A stretch of DNA of 64,000 nt, from positions 62,001 through 126,000 of the forward strand of contig MCFL01000020.1 of NCBI GenBank assembly GCA_002102555.1, read 5' to 3'. The notes under the pieces are model-generated. The model did not search any database. It was not told where the DNA came from and saw only the letters and a list, made by a program, of their open reading frames with translations. Every line of letters starts with the position of its first letter. The first letter of the stretch is position 1. The position numbers and the translations under genes were made by a program. Shown here piece after piece: positions 20,354-30,478 of the stretch. The stretch is from Catenaria anguillulae PL171. Lineage: Eukaryota > Blastocladiomycota > Blastocladiomycetes > Blastocladiales > Catenariaceae.

Positions 20354-22252
20354 ATGGGGTGCGCATTTGCACGCGGGCATACAGAGGCGCTTGACTGGTG
20401 GCTCGACGAGTCCGGTCTGGTGTTTTAGATTGGCGGGCTTGCTCTGAGCTCTGCCTGTTTTGCAGGTCACGACAAAGTACTTGACTGGTGGGCAAGGCGT
20501 GGGTTCCCCACATGCCCGGATACGCGAGAAGCCGCGAGCGTAATTGTGGGCGGGTATTTGCAGGCATCAAGGGGAGCAAATGTGGCCGTGCTGGATTGGT
20601 TGATGACACATGTCCCCGAAGCGCACAAAAGAGTCAAGGAGGCCTTGGACGAGGACGAGCAAGAGCTGGTGCGGTTTATTGCCGACAGGGCAAGACCCAA
20701 TCTATTGGATTGGTGGGTGAAGATGGCCAAGACAGTGGACAAGGAGCTTGTGCTGGTGCCAGTGCTGCCGGCGGCATTCAAGAAAGGGAATGTACCTGTG
20801 CTGGAATGGTGCAAGTCACATCCGGAGGTTGTGGATGCGTACAACAATGGGAAGCCCAAGGAGGAGATGGATGATTGGGCTTTGGAGTTTGCCGTGAAAG
20901 GCAAGTTGCTTGATTGGATCGATTCGCTCGGGATTGCTACTTTTCGAGTCGAGCACTGGCCCGCATCGCAAGCGGGCTGCGTGGCGGGCGATACTCGAGC
21001 ATTGCAGTGGCTGCTCAACAAGAGATGCCTTGTCGGATCACAGAGACAGCTGTTGGCGGCCGCCGCAGAGGCCAACGATCTTGAAGTGTTGGAATGGATT
21101 ATCGAGCACGTGGATTCCAGCTCGCCTGCTGCGACTTCATGGCCGGCGGTACAAGACGATCCGTTTATCGGTGCGTGTATTCACAGCGACGTCAAAATTT
21201 TCGATTGGCTCTTTGCACATGGGTTTCAGCTCGACGTGGGCAAGCCGGGCAAGTACCTCGAGTTTGCCGGCGGCAACCAAGTCCAAGTGCTCGAATGGTT
21301 GGTTTCGCACTTGACGGTTACGAATCAACAGCTCAAGTCTGCATTTTCGGCCGCATTTCGCAAAGCTCGCTCGGCACACGTGTTGAATTGGTGGAAACAT
21401 CAGCTGGAAGCTCGCGGCATGAGCGCGCGTGGGACTGTCGCCGATACCTGGTACTATCAAGACCATTGCAACGTCGAGCTTTGGGATTGGTGGCTCAACA
21501 AGGCTGGCCCAATGACCACTTTTCTCCCAGAATTGGGCGGGCCATGCCCATCGGTGTGCCGAAGTGTGCCCGCCCAGTGCACGCCGACGGCGTGTGTTGC
21601 CATCTTGCAGTTGTGGCACGATGCGGGCTTGGATCTGAATCCGGTTGCGTGCATCACCGCCGCGAGCACGGTGGGCAATTTGGGCGCGCTCGACTGGTTC
21701 TTGGGCAAGGTGTCTTTGGACGTGTTCGTCAAGACATTCTCGTTGCGCGAATGCATCGTGGGCTTGGTTCCCGGGTGCACTTACTCGGCCAAGACGTTGC
21801 TGTGGTGGTGGGCAAATGTTCCGCAATTGCGCGGATGGACCGGCGGGCATGTCAATTGTGGGACCATTGAGGATCCTATCAGCGCGCACATTGTGGCAGC
21901 AATGCTAAAGCTGCCCGGCGTTTCCATGCCCGATCTCAAGACTCTGTCACAGCGCGGCAATGTGGCCATGCTCAAGTACATCAAGGATTGTCGCAAGGAT
22001 TTGATGGACACAGTCAATGTGAACAATGTGCTTGTTGCGGCGAGCCAAGGAATTTCTGTGCGCGCATTGGATTGGTGGATGACGCAGTCTGGTTTGCACA
22101 TTTCTGCGTGTCCGCAGAGCTTTGTTGCGGGCGAGGTGGCGCTTGAAGAAAACATAAGGGCGTGGTGGTTGCAATCTGGCTTGTGTCCGGATGGGATTGC
22201 CGAGTACATGGGCATGAGTGAGGACGAGGAGGACGAGGATGGGTGGTGGTAA
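19994..22252 (+). CDS. Trp-rich ankyrin-like repeat protein, divergent copy with in-frame TAG
   Basis: Family member of roughly 735-750 residues. The N-terminal module (IAQPLNALPRSAAPLLTKVA) runs to a TAG at 20426-20428, aligned with the FKW/FAW position of its relatives. The same frame continues with family sequence (GHDKVLDWWARRGFP, VAVLDWLMTHVPE) to the TAA ending at 22252, finishing DEEDEDGWW. Two readings are possible. It may be a nonsense mutation. Alternatively a 51-nt intron (20415-20465, GTCTGG donor, CTGTTTTGCAG acceptor) removes the stop in frame and costs part of one repeat. The rest of the frame is clean, which favours splicing or a very recent mutation. The first ATG at 19994 is followed by in-frame ATGs at 20012 and 20039. 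Confidence 0.75.
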
Positions 22253-22415
22253 GGATAGGCGCACTTCTTACCAAGAGTCTTGCGACAGCAAGGGGGTGTA
22301 TGAGTTGTACCTGTGTACCGATGCTGCCGTGAATCACATTTCAATGCTAGAATATACACGTGGGACATGCATGAAGAGACAGTGTTGTCTATACATATTT
22401 AAACACGTGGTAGAC

Positions 22416-25400
22416 TCATGGGATGCCCGGTTCGGTTTTCACAGAAACCGGTGCACTGGGGTCTCGCTCAGCCACCCGTTCAACCACTTGGTCATGCCGC
22501 ATATCAACCAGATCCACATCCATGCGATCCTCCTCTTCTTCTCCCTGTTGGACTCGAACTTTTTGACTCGCCGCCCCTCCTCCCCCACCCATCCACCCAT
22601 CCACCAACCACTCCAACCCAACCCTACTCCCTCCTCCTCCCTTCTGGACCGACCTCACCACCCCCATGGCCACATGCCTCGGCACAAGCACCTGCTTGCC
22701 TCCCACTCCCTTTGGATCCGCACTTGCCTCACGCTCCTCTCTGGCTGCATCCACCGCCGCCGAAACCAGCCGCCGCAAAAACACTTGCATGACCTCTCCA
22801 AGCAACGCATACGTGTGCTCGCGCCGGCCAAGCGTCCCGTCAAACCTTGTAATGAGCGGCGACATGCGCGAATGCGCGCGGCCCGCGTGCGTGTACGGCT
22901 GTGTCGGGTGATGTGCCGGGCGCGCGCCGAGGCGCGTAGCAACGTGCACGGCCGCCGGATGTGGGCGTTGCGGTGGCACGACTGCAGGCGGGCGCACGGG
23001 GAGGCCGACGCCAAAGGCGAGTTTTGCAGGTTTCATGGGCAGCGCCGGGTCGGTAAAGTACTGGTGGCGGCGGTTGGCGACTTGGTGTGCATCGGCCGGG
23101 TGCAGCGCCGTGAGCTCTGGGGGAGTGGGTGGTGGAAAGTATGGGGCGGGCGAAGGGTCAATGAGGCGCACGCCGGTTGGGTCGCGAAACGCGACTGGGC
23201 GTGACGGAAGCGGAGCAGGAGGCGGCGGGCGTGTTGTGGATCCGATCATGTGTGCGAGCGATTGGAAGGTTGGCAGGGACAGAGGGGCGATCCAGGATTC
23301 AATCATGGCGGCGATGCGCGGGTCGTACAGCGTCATGGGAATGTGCGGTTGCCACCCGCGAAGGTCGAGGGTTTGGGATGTGCGGACCAGCTGGCCATCG
23401 GCCGGTGGCTCGAGTGTCGGTGCAGGAGGTGGTGGGATTGGCAACAGCGGAACCATCGGACAGGTCGAGTACGTATGTTGGTTGGTGATAAAGCCGCATC
23501 CGCTACACACCTTCTCTTCGCGTGTCTCCTTGTCTTCGTCCTCGTCATCATCTCCTTCGATCGCCCAGTCGGGGGGTCCAACCATCGGCTCCACATCCAC
23601 CCCAGGACTCAACCCACATTCCCGGAGCCACAACACCAACCGCTTGGTCGTCAACCTTGCCGCCTTCATGCGCACCTGATTGTCGAAGCCCAAATCCGGC
23701 ACCACTTGCGTTTCAATGGCCACAGCCAGCGACCGCGCGCGCAGCCACTCGACGGCACGTTGCCGCAAAAGGGGCCACGATTGGAACTCGGCCGTGGATC
23801 GTGCGACCGTGTATGGCACAGAAAGCGTTGGTGGGGGGCGGGCGTGGATGAGTGGAAAGTCGGGCAGCAGGTGGTGGATGTAGGGCGTGATGGAGGCTGG
23901 GATGGGCGGATACAGGCGAGAGGACGGCGAGGACAAGGTCAAGAACGATGGTGAGGGTGTCGGGTCATCGAGGTGATCTTGAGAGGTGCTGGCAACAGCA
24001 AGCGAAGATGATGGCGACATGGGCGCCCTTGCCTGCACATTCAGGATCTTGCGATTCGTGAAGTCGGTATCCTTGTCGAGCTCGACGTCTAACATGGCCA
24101 AATGGCCCTGAACGTCCCTGCCTGTAAACGCTTGGTCCATCTTCATGTCAAACAGGGCCATGGCAGGCCGATTCTTGTCTGGATCCGCGAAAAACACCTC
24201 CACCTTGACGGGAAACGCCTTGTCCCTACCCGTGCGCGTCACACTGAACGGCGGCTCATCTACATCCACGACATTGAGCGGCGGTGGGTACTGTTCCTTG
24301 TCGAGCAAATGAAACCGGACGCGTGTGACATAGACCTGACACGGTTCGCTCCAGGGCGACTCTTTGACATAGGCGACCCATTGGTGCGTGTGCCAAATGC
24401 CCGTGTGCTCGTCCAGCACGCCGCGGCCAATGGTGGGCGGGCCGCCAGGGTACGCTGGTGGGCGCTTGTTGGCTTCCGGAAGCGAGCGCGACAGGTTGCC
24501 GACTTGCACTTGGCGCACATAGTGGAAGCGGGTCATGCCTGCTTCACCCTGTGGCACGTCACGATCCAGTGGCGGTTGTGTGGGCAAGTCGAGCGGCCCA
24601 CCGGAAAGTGATATGGGCGGTTTGGTGCGGCATGGGTGGTCGAGCGGCACGTCCGAGTCGGCGACGGGCGTGTTGAACTTGCGAATGAAATCCATTTGCG
24701 ACCGGTACGTGACTTTGTGGGAGGAGCGAGCGTGGTTGATGAGGGCCAAAATAGACTTGAAGTGGAGGCGATCACAGTTTGGGCATGTCAGTTGGATGAA
24801 CGAGTTGTCGTCGAGTTTGACAAAGAGCAATTGGTTGGCGCTTGGGCCGGTCACGGCAGTAGTCGTGGTTGCGGTGCCCGAGTTGGATGCCGAGTCGGCC
24901 GATGCGACTGTTGACGGAGGCGGGGCTGGGATTGCCGTAGCCAAAGGCATGGGTAGCGGTCGTGGCGGTGAGGGCGGAGCCGAGGGGACCGGTGTGGCTG
25001 CACGAGATGTCCTTGCACTGGCAGTGCCTCCAACAACCCCACCGGCCGGCAGCCGTCGAGCAGTGATTGCCGGCGAATTTGCGGGTGTCGACCGTCGTGA
25101 CGACGCACCAGATGGTGCCGCTTTGCTTGCCGGAAGTTCTTGATGGTGAGAAGCAGCAGAAGCAGCAGCAGCAGCAGCAGCTCCAGACGCAAACCAAGTC
25201 TGATATGCATGTACTGTCTCGTGATACGTGCCCGTGGCCTGCAACTGGCGCAGAACACGCAACGTGTTTTCGGCGTCGGCAAGCTGGCGCTCGATGGTGG
25301 CCTGCTCCTGCTGGCGCATGTACAGCTCCATGTCGAGCTGGAAGAGGAGCCTGTCGCGGACGTGGTGGGCATCTTGGGTAGACATGGCCGGCACGGGCAA

Positions 25401-25538
25401 TGGTGGTTGATCAGCTTGCGCTGCTGTCGGACGAGGCGATGGACGTTCTCGGCGGGCCGCGGGCGCAAGTGAAGACAGAATCAGAGGCGCCTTGGCGGAG
25501 ATATCAGAATGCATTGCGAGCTGCCGATTCCATTGCAC
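22416..25538 (-). CDS. YEATS-domain protein, YEATS2-like
   Basis: Single-exon gene of up to 1040 residues; the ATG at 25385 (MSTQDAHHVRDRLLFQLDME) is the likelier start because a coiled-coil of YEATS2 type begins right there (RQQEQATIERQLADAENTLRV). Next come an Ala/Ser/Pro linker, a C2H2-like unit (CPNCDRLHFKSILALINHARSSH, about residue 260) and a YEATS domain (about 370-490: HQWVAYVKESPW, VYVTRVRFHLL, EPPFSVTRTGR, FPVKVEVFF). A further CSGCGF...CP segment may bind zinc. YEATS domains read acylated histone lysines, and YEATS2 belongs to the ATAC acetyltransferase complex in animals. Location is presumably nuclear. The coiled-coil plus YEATS order supports YEATS2 over AF9/Yaf9. Confidence 0.8.
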   Translation of the reverse strand: MQWNRQLAMHSDISAKAPLILSSLAPAARRERPSPRPTAAQADQPPLPVPAMSTQDAHHVRDRLLFQLDMELYMRQQEQATIERQLADAENTLRVLRQLQATGTYHETVHAYQTWFASGAAAAAAASAASHHQELPASKAAPSGASSRRSTPANSPAITARRLPAGGVVGGTASARTSRAATPVPSAPPSPPRPLPMPLATAIPAPPPSTVASADSASNSGTATTTTAVTGPSANQLLFVKLDDNSFIQLTCPNCDRLHFKSILALINHARSSHKVTYRSQMDFIRKFNTPVADSDVPLDHPCRTKPPISLSGGPLDLPTQPPLDRDVPQGEAGMTRFHYVRQVQVGNLSRSLPEANKRPPAYPGGPPTIGRGVLDEHTGIWHTHQWVAYVKESPWSEPCQVYVTRVRFHLLDKEQYPPPLNVVDVDEPPFSVTRTGRDKAFPVKVEVFFADPDKNRPAMALFDMKMDQAFTGRDVQGHLAMLDVELDKDTDFTNRKILNVQARAPMSPSSSLAVASTSQDHLDDPTPSPSFLTLSSPSSRLYPPIPASITPYIHHLLPDFPLIHARPPPTLSVPYTVARSTAEFQSWPLLRQRAVEWLRARSLAVAIETQVVPDLGFDNQVRMKAARLTTKRLVLWLRECGLSPGVDVEPMVGPPDWAIEGDDDEDEDKETREEKVCSGCGFITNQHTYSTCPMVPLLPIPPPPAPTLEPPADGQLVRTSQTLDLRGWQPHIPMTLYDPRIAAMIESWIAPLSLPTFQSLAHMIGSTTRPPPPAPLPSRPVAFRDPTGVRLIDPSPAPYFPPPTPPELTALHPADAHQVANRRHQYFTDPALPMKPAKLAFGVGLPVRPPAVVPPQRPHPAAVHVATRLGARPAHHPTQPYTHAGRAHSRMSPLITRFDGTLGRREHTYALLGEVMQVFLRRLVSAAVDAAREEREASADPKGVGGKQVLVPRHVAMGVVRSVQKGGGGSRVGLEWLVDGWMGGGGGAASQKVRVQQGEEEEDRMDVDLVDMRHDQVVERVAERDPSAPVSVKTEPGIP

Positions 25539-25602
25539 TCAGTCATTTGTTTGCTTTAAAGTCCCGTTACACTATTTACATTTGGGTCCATTGGATTTGT
25601 GA

Positions 25603-27237
25603 TCACGATAAATATCGATTCTTGACTTCTGAACATGTGCAAGAGAGCCTGCAATGGGAGGAGTGCCGATTCCATGTAGCAGGTCGGACAGCCAGGGACG
25701 AGGAGGTTGGTGTGCCCCGCTCGGCTCCAGACTGATCCGACGTGAAACCCGCCATATTGGTGGATGTACGAGGCGGGTGCGACACACCAAAGTAAGACAG
25801 GGAGGAATTCGAGTGCGGCATCATGTATGAATTTGATGGGGCCGTTGATGTGTGGGACGGGCGAGCAGCCTCGTGTGCACTCGCCATTGGTGCAAGTGGC
25901 GCCAGCGGAGCAGGCGTAGCGGTTGCATGGGCGTTCAAGCGCGGTGCGGGAGACGAAGGTGGTAAGTACTCGCCAGATTGCCGCATAAGGGAATGTGCAG
26001 CGTGTACGGTTTGTTGGCCGGCAGGATATTGCCGGCTCTTGAAATGATCGCATGTGCCATATGAGGGTGAGGGCGATGGTCGAGGGTGGGCGAATCAAGG
26101 CTGTGATCGACAGTGCATTAGCACGATGCCAAGGAAAAGTGTCCACCAGTTAAATTGAAGGTACCGGGAAAGATAGGTTTGCAAATCTCATCATCGAGCC
26201 CAGCCGCGTCGAGAATAGCGGAGACATTGGCATTGCCGAGCGCCGACAAAGCTCGAACAATGACCTCGGCGTGGGGCTTGACAAAGTTCGAGGAGTTGGC
26301 CTTGCCTTGCGAGACACCATCTGACATAGTGCAAGCGAGATGAGTCAAATTTCAAGCGCAACCATGCTCAAGAATGCATGATGAAGGGTATGGACATACG
26401 CTTTGGCGACCATTTGGTGGAAAAGGTGGTTTGGAACAGACGCTTCAACGGAGCCCGCTTGACAAACTTGCAAGGATCTTTCTCCTCAACAGGAGCAAAT
26501 CGGGATAGTTGCGTGCTGGCATTGGGACTGGGTTCGGCTGACGCAGTCGAGTGGGAGCCGGCAACGTTTGATTGCGAATTTGGGTCGGCAGCGCTTGCCT
26601 CAGGAGGCGGTTGGTTGTGGACAAGACCAGAGCGAGGCGGAAATGAACTTGTTGGACCAGTTGCGAGACAATGTGAAGCCTTTCCGGTCCAATGGGATTC
26701 CGGGTTAAAGCGTATTCCAAGCGGGCCCGGATATGCGGATCGTAAGAGGGGAAGACTTCACGGATCTCCCTTGAAACCGACACGGCAACGCCGGCAACGA
26801 CAGTTCCGTGGAGCTGGAAAAGGCGGTCGACGCAATACTGCAGCATTTCGATCAAGTGGCGAAACGACGAGTCGACGGTAGGGTGGCTGTCTGGATAGTC
26901 GTAAACGTAAGCGCGCTCACGAGTTTTGAGTCGATCGAGGCGCTGGGCCTTCTCGTCTGCAGAAAGGACGATCTTGGGCTCTTTGCCCCTACACACAGAA
27001 GGAAACCACGGATCGGTTATTGAGAGTCAGCCAAACAACTCGAGGGGGAGGAGCGGCAAGTGCGTACTTTTTACGCTTCTTTGATGAAGGCTTTTCCACA
27101 GACACGGCCTCCAGCCAGTCAGCGGGCAGATCCATTGGATTTGGCAGCAAAGTCACGCCAAAATGAGCGCCTGAACCAATGGTAGATGACTGAAGCAAAC
27201 CAGGCAGGTTGAGCGCTAAGCCGGCGGTTGAAATCAT
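25603..27237 (-). CDS. Unrecognised multi-exon gene (exon structure partly resolved)
   Basis: Coding evidence on the minus strand: an exon from ATG 27237 to 27068 (MISTAGLALNLPG ... PADWLEAVSVEKP ... SSKKRKK), intron 27067-26989, an exon from 26988 with GKEPKIVLSADEKAQRLDRL and YPDSHPTVDSSFRHLIEMLQ, a frame change near 26650 that needs another intron, a stretch with FAPVEEKDPCKFVKRAPLKRL to 26400, an intron 26399-26321, an exon 26320-26165 with FVKPHAEVIVRALSALGNAN, and a Ser/Pro/Thr-rich last exon probably ending at 25603. The last acceptor is uncertain because three frames are open there. An upstream Pro/Ser-rich open frame (27509-27246) may be a 5' exon. A basic KKRKK patch suggests nuclear localisation. 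I do not recognise the family. Confidence 0.5.
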
Positions 27238-27509
27238 ACTGCTCAAAACGCGAGGTTGCCGTCTGACGCGGCCGCGGCGCTACGGCCATGGGAGGCGGCC
27301 GCCGAAGGATGTTCAGTCGGTGCCGATGAATGTTGAGACGAGGCCGCAGGAGTGCCGGAGCCAAATGGTTGCGCGCATTGTGGTGGCATCGTGGTGACTT
27401 GAGACATAGTCGAGGTACTCGAGGGTGAGAGAGCAACAGAAGGTGTCACTTGGCCGTCCGGTGAAGGCCCAAGCGTAGGCATAGGCATCGATGGGTGGTG
27501 CAACGGCAT

Positions 27510-28340
27510 GGCGACGTAAAGGGGCTGAATGAACAGGCAACTGCGGCATACGATCCATGTGCCGCCAGTGTTACTTTGACATGTTTCAAAAAACGCCTAC
27601 AGAAAAGAGAGAGAGCTGGTTGAGGCAGCCCGAGAGGAAGGGCAAATCAACAAAGGAGAAACTGTCCTCTGATCATGATCCGTCGACCCGCTTCACCGAT
27701 CGTCACGGTTTCCACACCGATCCTGGGCTGGGCTCTCTGTCCAGAGAGAAATCGGAAGACGGTATCCATGCCTTCCTGCAATGTTTTCTTATCGCCGTTG
27801 CGTCGTTCCCGGTCTCAACTGCGTCATCCAGCTCGAATCAATCATACCGGGCGCAATGTGCCCACTTCTCACACCTTTGTTCATTCCCAACACCAACCAC
27901 AAGGCGGTCCTGGCGGTACAGTCCGAATTCAACTGCAGCAATTGCCACGCACGAAAAGTTATGCATATAGACCGGCCTTTTTCACACATTCCTTAAGTAT
28001 GAAGTTCTGTTTTTTATAAGTACAGTATTGAGTTATCGCAGGTTTATCCCGATGTTGGCAAGTAGGGAAGAGCGGACGCGTCGGACAGCGTGAACCACTC
28101 TTCCCATCTTGACCCCATATCCGCTCAAAACCCATCCATTCGCTACGTTGTTGAAATCAGGGATTCTATTGATCCCGCCTCAACACAATCAAGCAATGTA
28201 CGTACCCTCGCGCATTGCGAATTAACATGTGGTTTCAATCATTCCCTGCTGCGGCACACGAGTCGAGAAAATGTGCGAGCCGCTACGTATGTATTTGGTC
28301 CATATCCAACTATTCAATGACACTAATCCAAACTAAATGG
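27510..28340. other. Region without a confident gene
   Basis: Roughly 830 bases. Overlapping open frames on the plus strand at 27557-27970, 27675-28019 and 27781-27996 are short and mutually exclusive. One (27781-27996) contains EFNCSNCHARK and could be an exon, but no start, splice partners or homologous pattern could be fixed. The region probably includes the promoter of the minus-strand gene ending at 25603. Confidence 0.4.
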
Positions 28341-28463
28341 CTAATCCAAATCCTCCATAAACTCGTCCTCGTCCACATCGTAAACAATGACAAACTCCAA
28401 ATGAGACAAATGGGAGATTGTCTCGCCATCATGATCATGTGCACTACTATGTACAACGTCAAA
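28341..28463 (-). pseudogene. Orphan C-terminal exon or remnant with acidic end
   Basis: A minus-strand frame of about 40 codons encodes HDHDGETISHLSHLEF followed by VIVYDVDEDEFMEDLD and a stop. The composition looks coding, and the acidic tail resembles the C-termini of the ankyrin-like genes at 15315 and 17671 (IVDYV followed by acids). It is preceded by a TGA, so it is either the last exon of an unseen gene or the remnant of another family copy. Confidence 0.3.
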
Positions 28464-28557
28464 TCAAAACTCTGATCAGCATGGTCGACTTGGACCATGT
28501 TCTTTAATATACATGCCTACATGAGCTTATGTGCAAACTCTATGCATTCTACTCGTC

Positions 28558-30350
28558 ATGAATACCCGTGCTCCCCGCAACTCAAGTACTCGCGAGGCTT
28601 CAATGCCAATTGAACTCGCCGAACTCGTCCTGACGTCTGCCATCCACCGCACGGCCGCCATCTCGCTGTGGAATCCCACTTCGATTGCGCAACCGCTTAA
28701 TGTCCTGCCACGCTCAGCCGCCCCGCTGCTGACCAAGGGTACTTTTCACACGGTCTGTTTGATCTTGTCACGGTGTGCCGCTGTGGCCAGCTCGACCTCA
28801 TGCAATGGTGGCAATCACGTGGCTACCTTGGCTCGGATCCGGGGTGTTCCGACAGGAAAGCCATCGAGTACCTTTCCACGGCCGTGCGGGCGGCCACACG
28901 CGCGGGCCATGTGCATGTGCTTGAGTGGCTCTTGGACCGGTATCCGGTGATTTTTTACAAGGTGTGCCAAGACGAAGCATCGCCGCCCATTATGAAGGTG
29001 GCGGCCGAAGCGGGTAAGGTTGATGTGGTTCAATGGTGGTTTGACATGTGCTCAAGTGATCGATTGGGCAAAATGCCACCATTGGCGCACATAGTTGCCG
29101 TTGCGCTGGGGGCGGGAAATGTGCCGCTGTTGGAATGGTGTCGAGTGCACCCGCTTGTCGTTGCGCAGTTCAAGCAAGACGCATGGCGGTGTCAATTTGC
29201 GTTGGCCGAGGCTCTTGGTACCCATACGCTTGATTGGTTTGACTTCCTTGGTATCGCGCCAACCGCCGATGAGTACAAGGCTGTCGCGTCCTTCGCGTAT
29301 GCTGTTGCCAATGTGGATGCGCTCAAGTGGCTGCAGGAAAGAGGTCAGTTGACGCAATGTCGCCTCGAGCCGCTGCACTTGACCATGGTCCGCAACCCGG
29401 GAAAGCATGTGGACAAGGTGTTGCCGATGCTGGAATGGATTCACGGAAATGTGGCACTGGATTCGAATGCGCAAACAGCTGACCGAACTGTCGATATTGG
29501 CTTTATGTGGGGCACCAGTGGGTATGTCAAGGCGCTGGATTGGTTCGTTTCGCGTGGGTACAAGCTGGACCGTGACATTTGGAAGCCTTTCTTTGCCCAT
29601 GTCCCTGATGGAGATATCCAAGTCCGTGACTGGTTGGTTTCCCACTTTGACATTTCTCTGGAGCAGCTTGCTGCAGTTGCTCAGGACATGGACTGTTACC
29701 CGCTCCTAGATGTTGACATTTGGAAATGGTGGCTGGATCGTGTTGGGCCCGTGGAATCCTTTGCCAAACACTTTCGAGATTTTTCGTCCTTCTACAATCC
29801 GAGCAAGAACCCAAGATGCGTTTCCATTGTCAAGCTGTGGATCGAGTCTGGCGGCAAACTCGATTTCCCGGCTTGCATCCAAGCTGCCAGCTGTTCTGGC
29901 AATGTCGCTGTTCTTGACTGGTTCCTGAACACACTCAAGGTTCCCATTGACCATTTCGCTGCTTGGGCCGCCCTCCGACCCTCATACAAACCAGACGCGT
30001 TGCTCTGGTGGTGGGCCAATATTACGCGAGTCCATGCTGTGCGTAAGGCTGTGTTACTAGTAGCAGCAACCGAGGGTACTGAATTGCCCCTGGCAGCAAC
30101 AGTCCGGAATCCAATCAAGGCCCACATGCTCAAATCCATGCTCAAGTTTGCGCACTTTGCAGTTCCCAGCGCATTCGATCTGTGCGACTCGGACAATGTG
30201 GCCATGCTCAAGTACCTTTGGGCCGACCCTGTGTTTCGTTGCGAATTGCTGGACGAGGATGACTTGAAGGTGGCCATCAAGTCGGCTCATGGGAACAAGA
30301 AGAAGCATTTGCGAAAGTGGTGGAAGTCGATTGGCAAATGTGACGAGTAG
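28558..30350 (+). CDS. Trp-rich ankyrin-like repeat protein with deleted/frameshifted N-terminal region
   Basis: ATG 28558 opens a family-type N-terminus (MNTRAPRNSSTREASMPIEL ... IAQPLNVLPRSAAPLLTK). Directly after LLTK about 60 residues present in all relatives are missing and the frame shifts by one near 28738. The rest is an intact frame (about 525 residues) with LDLMQWWQSRG, VHVLEWLLDRYP, VDVVQWWFD, VPLLEWCRVHP, KALDWFVSRGYKL, AVLDWFLNTLKVP and VAMLKYLWADP, ending TAG 30350. A GT-AG intron at 28739-28790 does not restore the frame. Translation from ATG 28800 would give an N-terminally truncated protein. It is either a shortened functional gene or a young pseudogene. It faces the CDK11-like gene tail to tail. 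Confidence 0.7.
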
Positions 30351-30478
30351 GTGCGAGTCGAACAAAAGACCTGTTTCGGGTTTGAGCATGTACTCCGAGG
30401 AGAGAATACAATGGCTTGCATTGAACAACCCGAAAAAATCGTATCCATACACGCTTGCTTCGAGTAACCGAGGAAATA

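Noticed and set aside
25556-26146. 196-codon minus-strand open frame
   Set aside because: It crosses a likely intron; the overlapping Ser/Pro/Thr-rich frame ending at 25603 has more coding-like composition, although the final exon frame remains uncertain.
28739-28790. GT-AG intron to repair the ankyrin-family copy at 28558
   Set aside because: Removing it leaves phase 1 joined to phase 0, so the frame is not restored and the missing 60 residues are not supplied.
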